Positions 16,436 to 24,577 of a DNA stretch of 64,000 bases are shown in pieces. The notes under the pieces are model-generated. The model was not told the origin of the DNA and ran no database searches. It saw only the letters and a program-made list of their open reading frames with translations. Made by a program: the position numbers and the translations under genes. The DNA comes from Thauera carbonicopians. Lineage in GTDB: Bacteria > Pseudomonadota > Gammaproteobacteria > Burkholderiales > Rhodocyclaceae. The DNA is taken from the NCBI RefSeq assembly GCF_025699485.1, contig NZ_JANUXN010000008.1, positions 62,001-126,000 on the forward strand, in the 5' to 3' direction. How positions within the stretch are numbered: the first letter of the stretch is position 1; every line of letters begins with the position of its first letter.

Positions 16436-17283
16436 GCTGTGTCGGAATCGGTTTTGCCACCGGATGCACGGATGGCGTGGAAGAAGAATTCGCGGTTGCC
16501 GTCGCCGCCGGTGATCGGCGAATCGAACCAGTCGAGCACGATCAGGCCTGCCTCGTGCGCAGCGGTGCGCAGCCTGGCCTCGACCTCGGCATACAGCGCG
16601 GTGTCGCGCACGATGCCGCCCTTGCCGAGGCCTTGCGGGCCGACTTCGAACTGCGGCTTCACCAGCGCCAGCACATGGCCGCCCGGGGACAGCAGCGCGG
16701 GCCATTGCGGCAGCAGCAGCGTCAGCGAAATGAAACTGGCGTCGCATACCAGCAGGTCGAAACCCTGCGGCGGGAAATGCTCGCCCAGCGCGGCGGCGTC
16801 CAGATGGCGGGCGTTGATGCCTTCGAGCGTGACGCAGCGCGGCTCGGCCGCCAGGCGCGGGTGAAGCTGGCCGTGGCCTACTTCGACGCCGACCACCTTC
16901 GCTGCACCGGCCTGCAGCAGGCAGTCGCTGAAGCCGCCGGTCGACTGGCCGAGGTCGAGGCAGACCGCGCCATGCACGTCGAGTCCGCTGCGCGCCAGCG
17001 CGCCGCCGAGCTTCAGCGCGCCGCGCGAGACGAAGCGGTCGCTGTCGTCCGCTGCCACCGTCAATTGGGCGTCGGGCGGCAGCACCTGCGCCGGCTTGGC
17101 CAGCGGCTGGCCTTCATGGCTGACGCGGCCGGCCTCGATCAGTGCCCGCGCGGCGGTGCGCGAAGGCGCAAGCCCCTGCGCCACCAGCAACTGGTCGGCA
17201 CGCAGCATGCCGTGGCGCTCGACCGGCGCCTTGGCTTCCGCTGCCTGGCGCGGCCGTCCCTGACGGGCATGGAAGGAGTTCAT
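16432..17283 (-). CDS. tlyA: TlyA-family rRNA methyltransferase (hemolysin A family)
   Basis: This 283-residue protein has an N-terminal S4 RNA-binding domain (ADQLLVAQGLAPSRTAARAL, then GRVSHEGQPL) and a C-terminal FtsJ-like SAM-dependent methyltransferase. Motif I is CLDLGQSTGGFSDCLLQAG, and VCDASFISLTLLLP follows. TlyA methylates 2'-O of rRNA cytidines in mycobacteria; the target here is inferred. The start at 17283 is uncertain; M26 at 17208 matches shorter homologues. It is coupled to metF. Confidence 0.92.
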   Translation of the reverse strand: MNSFHARQGRPRQAAEAKAPVERHGMLRADQLLVAQGLAPSRTAARALIEAGRVSHEGQPLAKPAQVLPPDAQLTVAADDSDRFVSRGALKLGGALARSGLDVHGAVCLDLGQSTGGFSDCLLQAGAAKVVGVEVGHGQLHPRLAAEPRCVTLEGINARHLDAAALGEHFPPQGFDLLVCDASFISLTLLLPQWPALLSPGGHVLALVKPQFEVGPQGLGKGGIVRDTALYAEVEARLRTAAHEAGLIVLDWFDSPITGGDGNREFFFHAIRASGGKTDSDTA

Positions 17284-17298
17284 CGACAAGGCTTCGGC

Positions 17299-17715
17299 TC
17301 ACCCAAGAAAAGGGTTGAACACAAGCACGCCGTCGTAGTTCTGACCGTGCTTCAGGTCTTCACTGACGACCGTGTGTGCACCCAGACGACGGGCTGCGCA
17401 CAGGATGGCAGCATCCCAGTGGCTGAGCTGCCAGCGTTCGCGCAAGGCCAGCGCTTCCTGCACCAGTTCCTTGTCCATCGGCTGCACCGGCCGATGAGCG
17501 GCAAACTGCTCGACCAGCCGACGTGGTGCATCGGTTGGCAGGCCGTGGCGGGGCTGCCGGGCGTTGGCGTAGAACTCCATCAGCACCTGGGTGGACAGAC
17601 CCCAATCGGCGCTTGCCACCCATTCCCGCGCCAGCGCTCGCCTGCCGGCATGGTCGGCGGCAAGCGAAGTCGCGTAGATCAGGATGTTGGTGTCCAGGAA
17701 GTGGCTCGGCTTCAT
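17299..17715 (-). CDS. PIN-domain toxin (VapC-like ribonuclease)
   Basis: This 138-residue PIN domain has the acidic residues Asp8 (HFLDTNILIYA), Glu47 in LMEFY, Asp in SHWDAAILCAAR and Asp in VVSEDLKHGQ. PIN toxins cut tRNA, rRNA or mRNA. The start overlaps the antitoxin stop by 4 nt. Located between tlyA and ahcY, it interrupts what would otherwise be a methyl-cycle gene run. Confidence 0.9.
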   Translation of the reverse strand: MKPSHFLDTNILIYATSLAADHAGRRALAREWVASADWGLSTQVLMEFYANARQPRHGLPTDAPRRLVEQFAAHRPVQPMDKELVQEALALRERWQLSHWDAAILCAARRLGAHTVVSEDLKHGQNYDGVLVFNPFLG

Positions 17716-18068
17716 CGGCGGTAGTCGGCTTGCCGCTCTTGCACGAGGTGGTCGATTTCACGCGTCAGGCCGCGATCGTTGGCCTGCTCGCGGCTCAGCA
17801 GCGGAGCATCGCCCCAATGCGTGCCGGCAACGATTCGATCGAGCTTGGCCAGCAGATCATCCGGTGCTTTAGCAAGTGTCGGCTTTGCCCGCAGATTCGT
17901 CCCCGCTTCAGGTTGCTGCGTGCTGATCTGGCCACCCTCCGCTGCCAACAAGGTTTCCAGCGTGTGCATCAATTCGCCCTGGATGGAGCGGTGATTACGC
18001 GCAGCCAGAGCCCGCAAGCGTGCGGCCAGTTCGTCGGGCACTTGCTTGATCGTCAAGGTTACGGGCAT
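17712..18068 (-). CDS. VapB/FitA-like ribbon-helix-helix antitoxin
   Basis: This 118-residue protein begins with a ribbon-helix-helix domain (TLTIKQVPDELAARLRALAA, then NHRSIQGELMHTLE). Its C-terminal part (DDLLAKLDRIVAG... LTREIDHLVQERQADYRR) should wrap the PIN toxin. It is longer than most VapB proteins (75-90 residues) because of an Ala/Pro-rich linker. An operator with two direct repeats lies upstream. Confidence 0.88.
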   Translation of the reverse strand: MPVTLTIKQVPDELAARLRALAARNHRSIQGELMHTLETLLAAEGGQISTQQPEAGTNLRAKPTLAKAPDDLLAKLDRIVAGTHWGDAPLLSREQANDRGLTREIDHLVQERQADYRR

Positions 18069-18082
18069 GAGGCTGTCTCCGG

Positions 18083-18101
18083 TGGTTCCAATATGGTTCC
18101 A
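18083..18101. promoter_or_regulatory. Direct-repeat operator of the VapBC-type module
   Basis: TGGTTCCA occurs twice (18083-18090 and 18094-18101), 11 bp apart, about one helical turn, 15 nt upstream of the antitoxin ATG. This spacing fits cooperative ribbon-helix-helix binding. Confidence 0.6.
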
Positions 18102-18165
18102 TTATGGCCGGCGAGGATGCTGGCAGCAAGCTGCCCCGCGGGCATTGCCGCGGGGCAGCTCCGGC

Positions 18166-19587
18166 TCAGTAGCGGTAGTGCTCGGGCTTGTACGGCCCTG
18201 CCACCGGCACGCCGATGTAGTCGGCCTGGGCCTGGCTCAGCACGGTCAGCCGGGCGCCGATCTTCTTCAGGTGCAGGCGGGCGACCATTTCGTCGAGCTG
18301 CTTGGGCAGCACATAGACGCCGACGGGGTACTCGGCGGTCTTGGCGAACAGCTCGATCTGCGCCAGCGTCTGGTTGGCGAAGGAATTGCTCATGACGAAG
18401 CTGGGGTGGCCGGTGGCGCAGCCCAGGTTCACCAGGCGGCCTTCGGCCAGCAGGATGATGCGCTTGCCGTCGGGGAAGATGATGTGGTCGACCTGCGGCT
18501 TGATGTTCTCCCACTGGTACTGGCGCAGGCTGGCGACTTCGATCTCGGAGTCGAAGTGGCCGATGTTGCAGACGATGGCGTTGTTCTTCATCGCCTTCAT
18601 GTGATCGTGGGTGATCACGCCGACGTTGCCGGTGGTGGTGACGAAGATGTCGCCGAGCACGGCGGCTTCTTCCATGGTGACGACGCGGAAGCCTTCCATC
18701 GCAGCCTGCAGCGCGCAGATCGGGTCGATCTCGGTGACCCACACGGTGGCGCCGAGGCCGCGCAGCGACTGGGCGCAGCCCTTGCCGACGTCGCCGTAGC
18801 CCAGCACCACGCCGATCTTGCCGGCGATCATCACGTCGGTGGCGCGCTTGATGCCGTCGACCAGCGATTCGCGGCAGCCGTACAGGTTGTCGAACTTGGA
18901 CTTGGTGACCGAATCATTGACGTTGATCGCCGGGAACTTCAGTTCGCCGCGGGCGTGCATTTGGTACAGGCGGTGCACACCGGTGGTGGTTTCCTCGGTG
19001 ACGCCCTTGATCTGCGCCAGGCGGGTGGAATACCAGCTCGGGTCGGTCTTCAGCTTTTCCTTGATGCTGGCGAACAGCACTTCGGCTTCTTCGCTGTCCG
19101 GCTTGTCGAGCACCGACAGGTCCTGCTCGGCGCGCGCGCCCAGGTGCAGCAGCAGCGTGGCGTCGCCGCCGTCGTCGAGGATCATGTTGGAGTAGACGCC
19201 CTCATTTCCCTCACTCCCCCATTCGAAGATGCGGTGGGTGTAGTTCCAGTAGTCCTCGAGCGATTCGCCCTTGACCGCGAACACCGGCACGCCCGAGGCG
19301 GCGATGGCGGCGGCGGCATGGTCCTGGGTCGAGAAGATGTTGCACGAGGCCCAGCGCACTTCGGCACCGAGCGCGGTCAGCGTCTCGATCAGCACCGCGG
19401 TCTGGATCGTCATGTGCAGCGAGCCGGTGATGCGCGCGCCCTTCAGCGGCTGGCTGGCGGCGTAGTCCTCGCGGATCGCCATCAGGCCGGGCATTTCGGT
19501 TTCGGCGATGCGGATTTCCTTGCGGCCCCAGTCGGCAAGCGACAGGTCGGCGACGACGAAATCCTTGAAATCAGCCACAGCGTTCAT
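18166..19587 (-). CDS. ahcY: S-adenosylhomocysteine hydrolase
   Basis: This 473-residue NAD-dependent enzyme splits SAH to adenosine and homocysteine. Visible signatures: [55 protein letters not shown] with the catalytic Lys-Asp pair, the NAD site [20 protein letters not shown], and the C-terminal KPEHYRY. It carries the ~40-residue insertion usual in proteobacterial forms. GGAGC precedes the ATG. An SAH riboswitch lies in the leader. Confidence 0.98.
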   Translation of the reverse strand: MNAVADFKDFVVADLSLADWGRKEIRIAETEMPGLMAIREDYAASQPLKGARITGSLHMTIQTAVLIETLTALGAEVRWASCNIFSTQDHAAAAIAASGVPVFAVKGESLEDYWNYTHRIFEWGSEGNEGVYSNMILDDGGDATLLLHLGARAEQDLSVLDKPDSEEAEVLFASIKEKLKTDPSWYSTRLAQIKGVTEETTTGVHRLYQMHARGELKFPAINVNDSVTKSKFDNLYGCRESLVDGIKRATDVMIAGKIGVVLGYGDVGKGCAQSLRGLGATVWVTEIDPICALQAAMEGFRVVTMEEAAVLGDIFVTTTGNVGVITHDHMKAMKNNAIVCNIGHFDSEIEVASLRQYQWENIKPQVDHIIFPDGKRIILLAEGRLVNLGCATGHPSFVMSNSFANQTLAQIELFAKTAEYPVGVYVLPKQLDEMVARLHLKKIGARLTVLSQAQADYIGVPVAGPYKPEHYRY

Positions 19588-19702
19588 GTGATGCTCCGTG
19601 CTATGGCCGGGAGGGAAGGGGCATGGCGTGCGGCTCACCCGGCATCCCGAACCCGGCAGGGTTGAGGGAAGAAACGCCTTCGGACGACACACGAAGGTGT
19701 TT
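19588..19702 (-). other. ahcY leader downstream of the aptamer
   Basis: This 115-nt segment links the SAH aptamer to the ribosome site. It can form several GC-rich hairpins, including CGAACCCGGCAGGGTT-type pairing. A clear terminator T run is absent, so the switching mechanism is not evident. Confidence 0.4.
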
Positions 19703-19802
19703 CGGGCGAGCGCCGTTCAAACCGCCGCGGCAGCGAGCCGCGGCTTTCCGAGCCTGGGGGCCTGGGCTGGACGGCCCGGCGCCTCGCAGCGCTCCTCGGA
19801 AC
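19703..19802 (-). ncRNA. SAH riboswitch upstream of ahcY
   Basis: On the minus strand the conserved blocks appear in order: CCGAGGAGCGCTGCGA, then CCAGGCTCGG (pairing with the first CCGAG to close P1), and AACGGCGCTC, whose GCGCT can pair with the AGCGC of block one as the pseudoknot. This is the known S-adenosylhomocysteine aptamer, which switches the gene on when SAH accumulates. It starts a few bases after the predicted transcription start. Confidence 0.9.
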
Positions 19803-19811
19803 AAGGGCGGC

Positions 19812-19817
19812 ATTATA
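19812..19817 (-). promoter_or_regulatory. -10 element of the ahcY promoter
   Basis: A perfect TATAAT on the minus strand lies just upstream of the SAH aptamer. The -35 region is poorly conserved. Confidence 0.55.
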
Positions 19818-19879
19818 CGGTGCTTGACGTGCGAGTGTGCAGTGCAGTTCGGTTGTCGGGGCTGCTGATGCAGCGGCTG

Positions 19880-20069
19880 GCCTGATTCGTATGGAAAAAT
19901 CTTCTGATGACTGGCAGGAAAATATTACATGTCATTGATTTTTATTGAAAATTCGCCTATGGAATCTTTTCAAGACTCTTGAAAAAGGCAAGGCTCCCGA
20001 TTTCAGCATTCTGCGTGTCGCACCATAAGGATCGACAGGCGTCATGTACCGGATATTGCGCGGGGAGAC
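19880..20069. other. AT-rich intergenic stretch
   Basis: Positions 19890-19990 are markedly AT-richer than the neighbourhood. CTTTTCAAGA/TTGAAAAAG at 19966-19987 is an inverted repeat with T/A tails that could terminate the nuclease-like gene on the minus strand. No ORF is convincing. Confidence 0.45.
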
Positions 20070-21059
20070 TCAGGCAAGGCTTGCGAGGTGATCCACCAGC
20101 GTTCGCTCGTTGACGAAGCTCAGTTCGTACATCGAGGTGAACGCCCTGGCATTTTCTTCGGGAAGGCCGGCGATGCACATCACGAACTGGTGTCGACCCA
20201 GGCCGAGGCGCTTCTTCAGCGCCAGATAACGGTCGATGTCCTGACGGAATTCGCCGGTCTTGCATTCGATGCAGACGGGAACGGGCGTGGGGCCGTCACG
20301 CAGCATGAAAACGTCGACTTCGCACGCGTCGCCATTGCCGGGCATCAGCCGCAAGCTGCGGGCGCAGGACACGCGCCAGCGCCGTTCCTTCGCGTGGCGC
20401 AGGCAGACCATCAGTGCGTGCCATTCAAGCCAGCGGCCGCTGAAAAAAGCGCGGATCATCGGCGCGGTCTGGAGCACCAGGCGGATGTTATTTTCCTGCT
20501 TGTTGTGCAGGCATTTGGCGATGAAGGAGAAGTCGTAGAGCTGCCGGCAGAAGTCGGTGATCGTGCGGGCGTCTTCCGCGGATTGGTCGGTCAGGCTGAT
20601 CGACGCGCTGGCGTAGCCCTTGTTCTGCGACCAGCGCATGCGTTCGAGCACGTCCTTGAGTACCGGCAGGTTCGCGCCGATGGCTTCGGCCACCTCGTCG
20701 TAGAAGCCGCTGGTATCCACGTTGTCCGGTTCGGCTTCGGCCTTGATCTGCCGCTTCTGGAACCAGTCGTAGATCGGCTGGTGTTGCTGATCGCTGGCGA
20801 GGGCGGTGGTGTTGGAGAGATCGATGTCGCTGGCCGGCGTGGATGCCGGAGCCGCGGCGGCCACGTCGGGCACGGAAGCTTTCAGGCGCGCGAGTTCGTG
20901 TTGAGCGTCGAAGTAGCGGGCGAGCAACTGCTCGACGAAATACAGCGTGGGGTAGATCTTCGCAGGGGCGCCGCATTTCGGGCAGGCGAGGGTCTGCCCT
21001 GCCAGCGTGTCTGCCTGCTCGGCCAGCAGGGTGCATTTGTTGCAGCGGAGAAGGGCCAT
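20070..21059 (-). CDS. Zinc-ribbon plus PD-(D/E)XK nuclease-like protein (DUF1887/Card1-like C-terminus)
   Basis: This 329-residue protein starts with a zinc ribbon (Cys6, Cys9, Cys26, Cys29), followed by a short helix and a low-complexity Ala/Pro linker to about residue 85. The C-terminal half has a PD-(D/E)XK nuclease layout: Glu212 in GRWLEWHAL, Asp249 in CEVDVF, and Glu265-Cys-Lys267 in VCIECKTGEF. The GxWLE...VD...ECKTG series resembles the DUF1887 nuclease domain of Card1/Can2, but no CARF sensor is visible. It stands alone between metK and ahcY. A defence role is inference. Confidence 0.75.
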   Translation of the reverse strand: MALLRCNKCTLLAEQADTLAGQTLACPKCGAPAKIYPTLYFVEQLLARYFDAQHELARLKASVPDVAAAAPASTPASDIDLSNTTALASDQQHQPIYDWFQKRQIKAEAEPDNVDTSGFYDEVAEAIGANLPVLKDVLERMRWSQNKGYASASISLTDQSAEDARTITDFCRQLYDFSFIAKCLHNKQENNIRLVLQTAPMIRAFFSGRWLEWHALMVCLRHAKERRWRVSCARSLRLMPGNGDACEVDVFMLRDGPTPVPVCIECKTGEFRQDIDRYLALKKRLGLGRHQFVMCIAGLPEENARAFTSMYELSFVNERTLVDHLASLA

Positions 21060-21202
21060 GGCGTGGGACGCGAGCGGATGTCTGATGCCAGAGGAGTATA
21101 GGGCGCTGCCGGCCCCGGGGCGGATGGCGGAGAGGGGGCGGTCGTGACGTACTGCCCATGTTCTGTCACCGGGCCGCCGCACCTCGTCCCACGACGGACA
21201 AG

Positions 21203-21233
21203 AAAACGCCCCCGACCGTCTCCGGCGGGGGCG
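21203..21233 (-). terminator. Terminator of metK
   Basis: On the minus strand CGCCCCCG and CGGGGGCG form an 8-bp stem followed by TTTTCTT. It lies 22 nt beyond the metK stop codon. Confidence 0.9.
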
Positions 21234-21254
21234 CCCTGTTCGACGCCGCGAAAC

Positions 21255-22418
21255 TTACAACCCGGCGTCGGCCCTCAGCGCGGCGGCCTTGTCGGTCTGC
21301 TCCCAGCCGAATTCCGGCTCGTCGCGGCCGAAGTGGCCGTAGGCGGCGGTGCGGGAGTAGATCGGGCGCAGCAGGTCGAGGGTCTGGATGATCGCTTTCG
21401 GCCGCAGGTCGAAGTGCCTGCCGACCAGTTCGACGATCTTCTCGTCGGCGATCCTGCCGGTGCCGAAGGTGTTGACCATCAGCGACACCGGGCGGGCGAC
21501 GCCGATGGCGTAGGCGACCTGCACTTCGCAGCGCTCGGCCAGGCCGGCGGCGACGATGTTCTTCGCCACGTAGCGGCCGGCATAGGCGCCCGAGCGGTCG
21601 ACCTTGGAGGGATCCTTGCCCGAGAACGCGCCGCCGCCGTGGCGGGCCGCGCCGCCGTAGGTGTCGACGATGATCTTGCGTCCGGTCAGGCCGCAGTCGC
21701 CGTGCGGGCCGCCGACGACGAAGCGGCCGGTGGGGTTGACCAGGTAGCGTACGTTGCCCTGGAGCAACTCCTTGGGCAGCACCGGCTTGATGATGAGCTC
21801 GACCACCGCCTCGTGGATCTGCGACTGGCTGACGTCGGGGTCGTGCTGGGTCGACACCACCACGGTGTCGATCGCTGCCGGCTTGCCGTCGACGTACTTC
21901 ACCGTGATCTGGCTCTTGGCGTCCGGCCGCAGCCAGGGCAGGCGGCCGTCCTTGCGCACCTCGGCTTGGCGCTGCATGACACGGTGCGCGTAGTAGATCG
22001 GCAGCGGCATCAGGCTGGGGGTTTCGGTGGTGGCGTAGCCGAACATGATGCCCTGGTCGCCGGCGCCCTGGTCGAGCGGGTCGTCGTTGGCATTATCCAC
22101 GCCCTGGGCAATGTCGAGCGACTGGCGGTTGATCGCCGCCAGCACCGCGCAGCTCTTGTAGTCGAAGCCGATGTCGGAGTTGTCGTAGCCGATGCGGCGG
22201 ATGACGTCCTGCGCGATCTCGCGGTAGTTGGGGTGGGCGGCAGTGGTGATTTCGCCCGAGATCACGACCAGGCCGGTCGACACCAGGGTTTCGCAGGCGA
22301 CGCGCGCCTTGGGATCTTCGGCCAGGATGGCGTCGAGCACGCCGTCGGACACCTGGTCAGCGACCTTGTCCGGATGGCCTTCGGAAACGGACTCGGAAGT
22401 AAACAGAAATTCAGCCAT
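21255..22418 (-). CDS. metK: S-adenosylmethionine synthetase
   Basis: This 387-residue enzyme makes SAM from methionine and ATP. Signatures: [20 protein letters not shown] at the N-terminus, [12 protein letters not shown], the P-loop-like [20 protein letters not shown], and [15 protein letters not shown] at the C-terminus. Length is typical. GGAG lies 10 nt before the ATG. Its leader of about 180 nt contains a SAM-II-like aptamer and a terminator hairpin, consistent with feedback control. Confidence 0.99.
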   Translation of the reverse strand: MAEFLFTSESVSEGHPDKVADQVSDGVLDAILAEDPKARVACETLVSTGLVVISGEITTAAHPNYREIAQDVIRRIGYDNSDIGFDYKSCAVLAAINRQSLDIAQGVDNANDDPLDQGAGDQGIMFGYATTETPSLMPLPIYYAHRVMQRQAEVRKDGRLPWLRPDAKSQITVKYVDGKPAAIDTVVVSTQHDPDVSQSQIHEAVVELIIKPVLPKELLQGNVRYLVNPTGRFVVGGPHGDCGLTGRKIIVDTYGGAARHGGGAFSGKDPSKVDRSGAYAGRYVAKNIVAAGLAERCEVQVAYAIGVARPVSLMVNTFGTGRIADEKIVELVGRHFDLRPKAIIQTLDLLRPIYSRTAAYGHFGRDEPEFGWEQTDKAAALRADAGL

Positions 22419-22436
22419 GTCGTACTGCTCCAGAAA

Positions 22437-22492
22437 CAAAAAAATCCCCGATCAGCCAATGACTTGCGTCTGCGGCCAGCTCCGGGGATTTT
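22437..22492 (-). terminator. Terminator hairpin in the metK leader
   Basis: On the minus strand AAAATCCCCG pairs with CGGGGATTTT, followed by TTT, around a 32-nt loop that itself holds GGCC/GGCT pairing. It lies immediately upstream of the metK ribosome site, the place for an attenuator. Confidence 0.75.
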
Positions 22493-22602
22493 GTCGGGCA
22501 GCCGACGCTTTAGCAGTATTTCCGCAAGGTCGACCTGTTTCGGGCCTCTTTGCCCGGTCGCTGCGCCCGCCCTGCAAGTTGTCGATTTAACTCGGCGGTG
22601 AG
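22493..22602 (-). ncRNA. SAM-II-like riboswitch with an accessory arm (metK leader)
   Basis: On the minus strand P1 is CCGCC (22598-22594) with GGCGG (22571-22567). Its loop contains GAGTTAAATCGACAACTTGC and AG, like the SAM-II consensus (GAUUUAA, CCG, UUGCA). A 3' strand CTGCTAAAGCGTCG (22516-22503) carries the hallmark GCUAAA, with CTGC complementary to loop GCAG and GTCG to loop CGAC, giving the SAM-II pseudoknot. Between them an extra arm is formed by CGCA/TGCG, CGACC/GGTCG and GGGC/GCCC. GTCGG can instead pair with CCGAC (22506-22493), which would break the pseudoknot. Confidence 0.72.
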
Positions 22603-22607
22603 CCGCG

Positions 22608-22636
22608 ATTATAGACCGGGATCGCCGGGTATGTAA
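22608..22636 (-). promoter_or_regulatory. Sigma-70 promoter of metK
   Basis: TATAAT (22613-22608) and TTACAT 17 bp upstream are well placed. The predicted start near 22602 falls directly at the 5' end of the aptamer. Confidence 0.75.
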
Positions 22637-22733
22637 GCATTCGGCCCTGCGTGCGGTGTGACCGTATGCACACGCCTGGGCGCGAAGCCTTCGCGCCTGC
22701 TCCTTCTTCCCTGTTTCCGGATCCGATTCCGAC

Positions 22734-23615
22734 GTGCTGGTCGATCTTTCGTTTCGTCTTCTGTCACGCCTGCCGCTGTCCTGGCTGCACCGCCTGGGCG
22801 GCTGGGCTGGCTGGCTGGTCTATCGCACCTCGCCATCCTATGCGCGGCGCCTGCGTGCCAACCTGTTCAATGCGCTCGGCCGCGAGGACGAGACGGTGCT
22901 GCGCGCCGCCGTCGCCGAAGCCGGCCGTCAGGCGATGGAGCTGCCGTGGATCTGGCTGCGCCCGGCCGAGGAAGTCGTCGCCAGCGCGGTGCGCACCGAG
23001 GGCTGGGAACTGGTCGAGCAGGCACGCGCGGACGGCGCCGGCATCCTGTTCATCACGCCGCACCTGGGCTGCTTCGAGATCACCGCGCAGTGCATCGCGG
23101 CGAAGATTCCGATCACCGTGCTCTATCGTCCGCCGCGCAAGTCCGCCTTGCAGCCGTTGATGGAGGCGGGCAGGGCACGCGGCCAGATGCGCACCGCGCC
23201 GGCCGACCTGTCGGGCGTGCGCAAGCTGGTGAAGACGCTGCGCAGCCACGAGGCGGTGGGCATGCTGCCCGACCAGGTGCCGGGCGAAGGCGAAGGGGTG
23301 TGGGCGCCTTTCTTCGGCAAGCCGGCGTGGACAATGACGCTGGCGGCGCGGCTGGCGGCGGTGAAGGGGGTGCGCGTGATCTATACCTGGGCCGAGCGCC
23401 TGCCGCGTGGTCAAGGCTACCTGTTCCGCCTGCAGGCACCAACCGAGGCGCTGACCGGCGACCCGGATACGGACGCGGCGATCATCAACCGTGAAGTCGA
23501 GCGCATCATCCTGCAATGCCCGCAGCAGTATCTGTGGGGCTACAACCGCTACAAGCAGCCACGGAGCGGCGAAGGGGACGGCGGTAAGCGGGAAGCCGGC
23601 GAGGAGGAAGCATGA
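22734..23615 (+). CDS. LpxL/HtrB-type lipid A acyltransferase
   Basis: This 293-residue inner-membrane acyltransferase adds a secondary acyl chain to lipid A. The HxxxxE/D-type active site is FITPHLGCFE (Glu where many have Asp or Glu). The substrate motifs are ITVLYRPPRKS, PDQVPGEGEGVWAPFFGKPA and, near the end, PQQYLWGYNRYK. An N-terminal hydrophobic helix anchors it. It starts with GTG at 22734. It overlaps the second acyltransferase by 4 nt. Confidence 0.93.
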   Translation: MLVDLSFRLLSRLPLSWLHRLGGWAGWLVYRTSPSYARRLRANLFNALGREDETVLRAAVAEAGRQAMELPWIWLRPAEEVVASAVRTEGWELVEQARADGAGILFITPHLGCFEITAQCIAAKIPITVLYRPPRKSALQPLMEAGRARGQMRTAPADLSGVRKLVKTLRSHEAVGMLPDQVPGEGEGVWAPFFGKPAWTMTLAARLAAVKGVRVIYTWAERLPRGQGYLFRLQAPTEALTGDPDTDAAIINREVERIILQCPQQYLWGYNRYKQPRSGEGDGGKREAGEEEA

Positions 23616-24484
23616 GCCGGCTCGCCATCGGCCTGTTCTGGCTGCTGCACTGGCTGCCGCTGTCGCTGCTGTCGCGCATCGGCGAAGCCTTCGGCCTGCT
23701 GCTCTACGTGGTGGTGGCGCCGCGGCGCAAGGTGGTGCTGACCAACCTGCGGCTGTGCTTACCCGAGCTGTCCGACGGCGAACGCCGCGCGTTGGCGCGG
23801 CGCCACTTCGCCGTCAATGGCCGCAGCGTGCTCGAACGCGGCCTGGCGTGGTGGGCCAGCCCCGAGCGCCTGCGCCGGCTGGTCCGTATCGACGGGCTGG
23901 AGCGCCTGCAGGCGCTGAAGGACGCCGGCAAGCCGGTGATCCTGCTGACGCCGCATTTCGTCGGCCTCGACATGGCGGGCACGCGGCTGTCGATGGAAGG
24001 CGACTTCGTCAGCGTCTATGCGCCGCAGAAGAACAAGGTCTTCGACCACTGGCTGCATCACGGCCGCAGCCGCTTCAACGACCAGTTGCTGCTCGCCCGC
24101 ACCGATGGTGTGCGCGCCACCGTGAAGGCGATGAAATCCGGCCGGCCGCTGTACTACCTGCCGGATCTCGACTACGGCCGCAAGGAGTCGATCTTCGTGC
24201 CTTTCTTCGGCGTCCCGGCAGCCACCATCACCGGCCTGCCGCGGCTGGCGCGGCTGGCGGGCGCGGCCGTGATGCCGAGCGTGGTGCGCATGCTGCCCGG
24301 CGGCGCCGGCTACGTGCTGGAACTGGGCGAACCCTGGGCGGACTATCCCTCGGACGACGTCGAGGCCGATACCCGGCGCATGAACAGCTGGCTCGAAGGC
24401 GTGGTGCGCACCATGCCCGAGCAGTACTACTGGGTCCATCGCCGCTTCAAGACCCGGCCCGAAGGCGAGCCGCGCATCTACTGA
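23612..24484 (+). CDS. Second LpxL-type lipid A acyltransferase
   Basis: This 290-residue paralogue of the preceding gene has the HxxxxD motif LLTPHFVGLD, then YAPQKNKVFD, YLPDLDYGRKESIFVPFFG and the C-terminal PEQYYWVHRRFKTRP. The Y-W-V-H-R-R-F-K ending is typical of LpxL/LpxM. The tandem pair probably attaches the two secondary chains of a hexa-acyl lipid A; which acts first is unknown. The start overlaps the preceding stop (ATGA). Confidence 0.93.
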   Translation: MSRLAIGLFWLLHWLPLSLLSRIGEAFGLLLYVVVAPRRKVVLTNLRLCLPELSDGERRALARRHFAVNGRSVLERGLAWWASPERLRRLVRIDGLERLQALKDAGKPVILLTPHFVGLDMAGTRLSMEGDFVSVYAPQKNKVFDHWLHHGRSRFNDQLLLARTDGVRATVKAMKSGRPLYYLPDLDYGRKESIFVPFFGVPAATITGLPRLARLAGAAVMPSVVRMLPGGAGYVLELGEPWADYPSDDVEADTRRMNSWLEGVVRTMPEQYYWVHRRFKTRPEGEPRIY

Positions 24485-24577
24485 CACATCGCCGGTGGAC
24501 GCTGAGCGGCGGGCTGGAGGACAATCGCCGCTCGCGGATGCCCTCCGCCCCTTGACCTTTTTCCCTTCTGGATTGCG

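Noticed and set aside
18046-19665. A 539-codon plus-strand frame opposite ahcY
   Set aside because: It is an antisense shadow; ahcY is certain and the alternative protein is low-complexity Gly/Ala/Val-rich.
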